This document shows, piece by piece, positions 59,346 through 64,000 of a stretch of 64,000 bases of DNA. Under the pieces are notes generated by a model, which was given only the letters and a program-made list of their open reading frames with translations, was not told the origin of the DNA and made no database searches. The stretch lies in contig DAJPGB010000001.1 of assembly GCA_025992855.1 (NCBI GenBank), positions 1 to 64,000 of the forward strand. Reading direction: 5' to 3'. Origin of the DNA: Coriobacteriaceae bacterium. Lineage in GTDB: Bacteria > Actinomycetota > Coriobacteriia > Coriobacteriales > Coriobacteriaceae. The position numbers and the translations under genes are program-made. Every line of letters starts with the position of its first letter. Positions within the stretch are counted from its first letter, which is position 1.

Positions 59346-60281
59346 TTACAGCTCGGTCACAACAACGCCGTTGTAGACCTCGTCCCAACGGTCCATGACC
59401 AGATGGCCGGTCATGGGATCCATGGCATTGAGCTTGCCGCAGGTGTTGGCAGTACGCAGCACCGTCTCGTCGTCCGCGCCAGCAGCAATGGCATGCGCGA
59501 AGCCAGCGATAGTGGAGTCACCAGAGCCCGTGGCGTTAACGGCAGGGATATCGGGCGTCTTTGCGCGGAACGCACGGCCATTGTGGAAGCCAACGGAGCC
59601 GGCAGCGCCCATGGACACGACGACCCAGGGGATATCGGAGAAGCGGGCATCAGAGGCGAGCGCGGCGCGGAGCTCGTCCACATCGTCGGTGGTAAAGCTC
59701 GTGCCCAGAAGGCCGTTGATCTCGGTCAGGTTAGGCTTGACCAGCTCGGGCTTAATTTCGGACTTAAGGGCGGCCTCGAGCGAAGCACCCGAGGTATCGA
59801 GCAGCACCTTGGCGCCGGCGTTCTCGGCAATGCCCGTAATCTTGGCATAGTAGTCTGCCTCGACACCGCGGGGCAGAGAACCCGAAATGGTGACGACGTC
59901 GGCCTTGCCCGCAAGCTCAGTAAACTTGGCGGTAAAGGCATCGAGTTCCTCGGGGGCAATTGTCGGGCCACTCTCGAGCAGCTCGGTCTGGTTGCCGGCG
60001 TGGAGGATGTTGAGGCAAATGCGAGTCTCGCCCTTGATGGGCACAAAGTCGTTGTTAATACCGTTGGCGTCCATGAGCTCAGCCATGTAGGCGCCCATGT
60101 GGCCGCCGAGCAGACCGGTTGCCACAACGTCGTCGCCCAGCTGACCCAGCACACGGGCCACGTTGAGGCCCTTGCCGCCAGCGGTCTTTTCGGGCGTCAC
60201 ACGGTTAACGTCGTCGATAACGAGCTCATCGAGCTGATAGCGCGTATCGACAGACGGGTTCATCGTAACGGTGAGGATCAT
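59346..60281 (-). CDS. lacC: Tagatose-6-phosphate kinase (PfkB family), copy 2
   Basis: This 311-aa paralogue of the kinase at 27080 has the same length, GGKGLNVARVL loop and NATGSGDSTIAGFA catalytic motif. It follows a second lacX, but lacA and lacB are missing here. Near nagA and agaS it may serve galactosamine breakdown, which also yields tagatose 6-phosphate. The start lies 11 bases after AAGGAG. Confidence 0.9.
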   Translation of the reverse strand: MILTVTMNPSVDTRYQLDELVIDDVNRVTPEKTAGGKGLNVARVLGQLGDDVVATGLLGGHMGAYMAELMDANGINNDFVPIKGETRICLNILHAGNQTELLESGPTIAPEELDAFTAKFTELAGKADVVTISGSLPRGVEADYYAKITGIAENAGAKVLLDTSGASLEAALKSEIKPELVKPNLTEINGLLGTSFTTDDVDELRAALASDARFSDIPWVVVSMGAAGSVGFHNGRAFRAKTPDIPAVNATGSGDSTIAGFAHAIAAGADDETVLRTANTCGKLNAMDPMTGHLVMDRWDEVYNGVVVTEL

Positions 60282-60340
60282 TTTTAGCTCCTTATCTCGC
60301 AGGCTCCTTGTGCCTCGCGATACGAGTCGACAAAACAGAA

Positions 60341-61222
60341 TTACAGAATCTTAATCGTGAACGAGCGAACGACGGTCTCCTTGGGCTTGGCGACAAGGCA
60401 GCCGCGCTTGTGCTCAAGCACGTCGTCCTCATCGGAGCAGGTCGAAAGGCCGCCCCAGGGCTCAACCGCCACAAAATCGCCCTCGGGCTTACTCCACACA
60501 ATGAGATATGGGAAGCCCTCAAAGCTCAGGCGGACGCCCTTGTCCTCGTCCTTCTTAGAAAGCGTGACCTGACGGCTCTCGAGCACATCAAAGATGGTCT
60601 CCGCAAAATCGAAGAGCTCATGCGACAGAGGCAGTGTCTTTCCCACCATGGGGTTCTTGGAGCGATTGGTCACGTCAATCAAGCCAGTCGAGGGGACGGC
60701 AGTGCAAAGCTCCGCAGCCTCGTCCTTCTCAAAGCGCAACTCGTAGTCCGTATAGGCCTCGCCCTCATCGAGCGGACACCTAAAGCCGGGATGACCGCCG
60801 ATAAAGAACGGCATGTCCTCGGTTCCCTCGTTGGTCACCTCATAGGAGACGCGCACGGCAGCGTCCTCGAGCGTATAGCGAGCGACAAGCTTAAACAGAT
60901 ACGGATAATCGCTCAGCAGCGCGGCGTTATCCTCGGAAGCCAGGCACATCACCAGCTCGTTTTCGCCTTGGCTCAGCAGCTTCCACTCCTGTTTGCGCGC
61001 AAACCCGTGGCGAGCGAGCTTTACATGATGCCCGGCAAACGTCATGGCGCTGTTGTCGCGCAAGCCTCCGCAAATCGGGAAGCAAATCGGTGCTTGGCCG
61101 GACCACACGGCGGGATCGCCCTGCCACAAGTACTCGCGACCTCCAGCCTCAATCGAGGTAAACGAACCACCAGCCGTGGACACCTTAATAGAAATCGAAT
61201 CGTTGGAGAGAGCGTATTCCAT
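60341..61222 (-). CDS. lacX: LacX-type aldose 1-epimerase-like protein, copy 2
   Basis: This 293-aa paralogue of the protein at 28072 keeps GREYLWQGDPAVWSGQAP, CFPICGGLRD, GGHPGFRCPLDEGEAY and FVAVEPWGGLST. The two lacX-lacC pairs are colinear, which indicates block duplication. It is divergent from the flavodoxin gene. GAAAGG precedes the start. Confidence 0.87.
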   Translation of the reverse strand: MEYALSNDSISIKVSTAGGSFTSIEAGGREYLWQGDPAVWSGQAPICFPICGGLRDNSAMTFAGHHVKLARHGFARKQEWKLLSQGENELVMCLASEDNAALLSDYPYLFKLVARYTLEDAAVRVSYEVTNEGTEDMPFFIGGHPGFRCPLDEGEAYTDYELRFEKDEAAELCTAVPSTGLIDVTNRSKNPMVGKTLPLSHELFDFAETIFDVLESRQVTLSKKDEDKGVRLSFEGFPYLIVWSKPEGDFVAVEPWGGLSTCSDEDDVLEHKRGCLVAKPKETVVRSFTIKIL

Positions 61223-61377
61223 TGCCCATCCTTTCGAACAACTGCTTTTGCTCGCAAGTACCTGTCTCGGCCCTGACCAAAGGACAAACCCGCACGTTCA
61301 CCGATGCATCCGGTATCCCAGGCATGCAACGGGGCACCATACAGACATTGATGCAATTACAGCTGAAAGGCCTTCTT

Positions 61378-61961
61378 ATGCGAACCATCATCCTCTATGC
61401 CTCGCGCCACCACGGCAATACGAAAAAGCTCGTGGACGCCATCGTCGAGGCGCACCCCGAAATCGATACCCTCGACGTCAAGGCGCTTGGCAAAAACGAG
61501 TATCCCGACCTGCACGAATACCATCTGATTGGCGTCGCCACGGGCATCTATTACTCCGAGATCGACAAGGACATGGCACGCGTGCTCACGAACGTGCTGC
61601 AGCCGCAGAACAAGGTGTTTGGCCTTATGACCTACGGTGGCAAAAACAAGTGGTACGGCAAGGATATCGATGGTATCTGCCGCATGAGGCAGGCCATCTT
61701 TATGGAGGTCTACGGCTGCCCCGGTTTGATACGTGGGGGCCGTTCAAACTCACCGGCGGTGTCCAAAAGGGACACCCGACCGCTGAAGAAATTAAGGGCG
61801 CCGTCGACTTCTTCGACAAGATCGAAGACGAGTACGGCGACATCATCGTCGAAGAGTATGCCAAGCGCGAGAAGCGTCTAGCCTACGAGAAGGAGCATCC
61901 TGCAGGAGGCCTGGTGGCCGGCGTCAAGCGCACGGCAAAGAAGATCGCTAACAAGCTGTAA
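61378..61961 (+). pseudogene. Flavodoxin-family gene with one frameshift
   Basis: Two frames together give a 194-residue flavodoxin-like protein. The first encodes MRTIILYASRHHGNTKKLVD through IDGICRMRQAIFMEVYGC; the second encodes FDTWGPFKLTGGVQKGHPTA to VKRTAKKIANKL. The switch lies near 61717-61726, beside CCCC and TTT runs, and needs one added base. GAAAGG precedes the start. The gene may be truly broken, or the base may be a sequencing error. The N-terminal phosphate loop SRHHGNT is the FMN site. Confidence 0.75.
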
Positions 61962-61992
61962 CTGTAAAGGTGCTTTTGAGCGTTTAACCCAT

Positions 61993-62030
61993 ACGGCGGG
62001 TCCGAGCAGATTCGGGCCCGCCGTTTTTTC
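61993..62030. terminator. Bidirectional terminator
   Basis: ACGGCGGG-CCGA pairs with TTCGG-CCCGCCGT and is followed by TTTTTT, between the convergent flavodoxin and nagA genes. Confidence 0.8.
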
Positions 62031-62035
62031 TATCG

Positions 62036-63205
62036 TTACTCGGTAAAGGCGTTGCCGACGCTCTGACCGCCAACATACGTCTCGACGAGGGTGAGCTCAT
62101 GGTCGAACACGACAAAGTCGGCGTCGCGACCCGGCATGATGCTGCCGCACTTATCCTCGATGTGCGCAGAGCGAGCCGGCACCTCGGTTGCCATGCGAAT
62201 GGCGATATCGGCGCTGGCGATGCCCCAGTCGACGATGTTCTTGACGCCCTGGGCAAGCGTGAGCACCGAGCCGGCAATGCTCTTGCCGTCGGCGAGCCAG
62301 CACAGGTTGTCCTTCATGATGACGTCCATGCCACCACTGGTGTAGCTGCCCTCGGGCATGCCGCCGCAGCCCAGGCAGTCAGTGATGAGCACCGTGTGTT
62401 GCCAGCCCTTTGCCTGCAGCAGCGCCTTGATGGCGGCAGGGTTAACGTGCTTGCCGTCACAGATGATCTCGGCGTAGGTCTCGGGCGTGGACATGGTAGC
62501 GCCCACGACACCGGGCTCACGGTGATGCAGCCCGCGCTGACCGTTATAGGTATGCGTAAAGCAGCTGGCACCGGCGTTGATGGCGGCGATGCACTCATCG
62601 TAGGTGGCGTCGGAGTGACCGATGCTGGTCACCACACCCTTGGCGTTCAGAGCAGCCGCATAAGCAGCGGCACCGTCGCGCTCGGCCGCCATGGCGCTCT
62701 TAACGATGCGACCACCCGCAGCCTCCTGCCACTGATCGAAGACCTCCTCGGAGGGATCGATGAGGTAAGCGGGGTTCTGCGCGCCCACGTGCTTCATGGT
62801 AAAGAAGGGGCCCTCCAGGTAGATGCCCTGAATGCGGGCACCGCAGAAGTCGGGGCCGCGACCCTCGTCCGCCTGAGCGATGGCGGCGCAGGCGTCCTTG
62901 ATCTGCTCGACGCCATCGGTGAACGTCGTGGGCAGCCAGCTGGTGGTACCGCGACGGGCGAGCTCGGTCGAGCTGATATCGATGCCCTCGGGATCATTAT
63001 CGGTAGTTGAGTGGTTGTAGAAGCCATGGATGTGAGTATCGACCATACCCGGTGCGATCCACGACCCCGTGTAGTCCTTAATCTCGCAAGAGGGCTCGTC
63101 GGCCTGCCAGGCGCTAAAGACGCCATCCTCGACCATAAGATAGCCGCCCAGTTGCGGGCCTGCCGGCAAGAAGAACTTGTCAGCCTTAATTGCGTACGTG
63201 CTCAT
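62036..63205 (-). CDS. nagA: N-acetylglucosamine-6-phosphate deacetylase
   Basis: This 389-aa amidohydrolase removes acetate from N-acetylglucosamine (or galactosamine) 6-phosphate. It has the metal-site region DTHIHGFYNHSTTD, GIYLEGPF, IGHSDATYDE and FTHTYNGQRGLHHREPG, and the catalytic Asp region in VLITDCLGCGG. AAGGAG lies five bases before ATG 63205. It is downstream of the agaS-type gene, across a terminator-like hairpin. Confidence 0.94.
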   Translation of the reverse strand: MSTYAIKADKFFLPAGPQLGGYLMVEDGVFSAWQADEPSCEIKDYTGSWIAPGMVDTHIHGFYNHSTTDNDPEGIDISSTELARRGTTSWLPTTFTDGVEQIKDACAAIAQADEGRGPDFCGARIQGIYLEGPFFTMKHVGAQNPAYLIDPSEEVFDQWQEAAGGRIVKSAMAAERDGAAAYAAALNAKGVVTSIGHSDATYDECIAAINAGASCFTHTYNGQRGLHHREPGVVGATMSTPETYAEIICDGKHVNPAAIKALLQAKGWQHTVLITDCLGCGGMPEGSYTSGGMDVIMKDNLCWLADGKSIAGSVLTLAQGVKNIVDWGIASADIAIRMATEVPARSAHIEDKCGSIMPGRDADFVVFDHELTLVETYVGGQSVGNAFTE

Positions 63206-63268
63206 ATGCACTCCTTGCTTCTAAAGCAGTTGACTGTGGTGATGCTATACCCAGCTCAGGTAAAACAA

Positions 63269-63306
63269 AAAGCGCCCGCCCGCCGTTATGAGCGGACGGG
63301 CGCCCT
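63269..63306 (-). terminator. Terminator after the agaS-type gene
   Basis: AAGCGCCCG with inner CCGC pairs with GCGG and CGGGCGCCCTT; on the minus strand it is followed by TTTTTGTTTTA. Confidence 0.75.
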
Positions 63307-63321
63307 TACAGAGGGACGCGA

Positions 63322-64000
63322 TTAAGCGGTGAAGGGGTGAATCGTCACGCCCTTGACCACGCGGTTGACCGTGCCGGTGGGGCTCGGCGTATCGGGCGTG
63401 TTGCCCACGCGCACGGAGTTGAGCAGGCTGATGGCCTGGGCAAACATCACGAACGGCAGAGCGAGGTAGCCCTCGGGAAGCGCTTCGTAGCCCTTAAAGG
63501 TGAAGGACTCACCCTCATAGACGGTAGCACCTTCCTGCTGAACGGCGATGGTGTGCTGAGCGATTTCGTCGCCACCGATCTCGTTGAGGATGTCGATGTC
63601 GTACTGACGGGTGTAGGCGTCGTTGTTGACGAACACGAAGACGAGCGTCTTATCGTCGACGAAGGACTTGGGTCCGTGACGATAGCCCATGGAGGTGTCG
63701 TAGGAAGTAGCGACCAGACCGTGAGCAAGCTCGAGGATCTTGAGCTGGCTCTCCTGGGCAAGGCCACCAAAGGAGCCAGAACCCAAGTAGGTCACGCGGC
63801 TGAAGTCGCCAGCCAGGTAATCGGCGATCTCAGACTCACGAGAGATGACCTCCTCGCCCATCTTGGCAATCGTCTCGACCCACTCGGCCTTCTGCTCGTC
63901 AGAGGCAGTGTCGAAAATAAGGGTGGAGAGCAGGGTCATGCAGGAATAAGAGCCAGTCATGGCGAAGCCCTTGTCGTTGGCGCGCGGAATGAGCAGCGTC
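63322..64000 (-). CDS. agaS: SIS-domain sugar isomerase/deaminase AgaS-like (5' end outside window)
   Basis: Only the C-terminal ~225 residues are present; the reading frame continues past the window edge (TLLIPRANDKGFAMTGSYSC). The second SIS domain shows VTYLGSGSFGGLAQESQLKI and the conserved SYDTSMGYRHGPKSFV segment of GlmS-like AgaS proteins. AgaS deaminates and isomerises galactosamine 6-phosphate to tagatose 6-phosphate. Together with nagA this suggests N-acetylgalactosamine use, feeding lacC. Confidence 0.87.
   Translation of the reverse strand, partial: TLLIPRANDKGFAMTGSYSCMTLLSTLIFDTASDEQKAEWVETIAKMGEEVISRESEIADYLAGDFSRVTYLGSGSFGGLAQESQLKILELAHGLVATSYDTSMGYRHGPKSFVDDKTLVFVFVNNDAYTRQYDIDILNEIGGDEIAQHTIAVQQEGATVYEGESFTFKGYEALPEGYLALPFVMFAQAISLLNSVRVGNTPDTPSPTGTVNRVVKGVTIHPFTA

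Overview
The window reads as a chromosomal stretch of a gut actinobacterium of the class Coriobacteriia, most likely Collinsella or a close relative. This rests on the moderately high GC content, actinobacterial-style proteins combined with Firmicutes-like lactose PTS, tagatose-6-phosphate and agmatine genes, and long palindromes in nearly every convergent intergenic region. It is a judgement from sequence character and could not be checked against a database.

Layout. 0-6 kb: an agmatine deiminase operon (aguB-aguD-aguA) and a divergent membrane LuxR regulator interrupted by an in-frame stop. 6-12.5 kb: a BceAB-like ABC exporter, a fused Nudix/Vsr protein, an AraC regulator and a HAD phosphatase. 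12.7-19.8 kb: a class II ketose-bisphosphate aldolase with a divergent DeoR regulator, then an MFS transporter, an intracellular DUF5060/DUF4038-type glycosidase and a ROK kinase facing a TetR regulator across two matching operators. 20-22.5 kb: an AAA ATPase preceded by a 19-bp tandem repeat, and a diiron flavoprotein. 22.6-54.9 kb: a carbohydrate supercluster. It holds the Leloir genes galK, galT and galM, the tagatose-6-phosphate genes lacA-lacB-lacX-lacC, one LacF-type PTS IIA, four PTS IICB permeases, three LacG-like phospho-glycosidases, four LacI regulators, a GntR regulator and a DeoR/LacR repressor, with a Fic protein in between. 55-58.6 kb: a lone mannose-family IIB, a GC-rich IS30-family element, tRNA-Thr(CGT) and two small orphan genes. 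58.6-64 kb: a second lacX-lacC pair, a YhcH protein, a 3' remnant of nagA, a frameshifted flavodoxin, intact nagA and the 3' part of agaS.

How the parts fit. Lactose and beta-glucosides would enter as 6-phosphates through the IICB permeases. These probably share the single IIA. The LacG-like enzymes would then cleave them. Galactose 6-phosphate would pass through LacAB and LacC to tagatose 1,6-bisphosphate. No LacD aldolase is seen, so the class II aldolase at 12.8 kb is a candidate for the last step. Free galactose uses GalM, GalK and GalT. NagA and AgaS point to acetylated amino sugars.

The regulatory DNA is unusually readable. Each LacI gene lies next to its own operator variant built around a shared AAC-GT core. 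A GAACA direct-repeat motif precedes lacA, lacF and the LacR gene. An ACCGTTC-type motif recurs upstream of most sugar operons. Eleven copies of one palindromic unit sit in five small arrays at gene ends.
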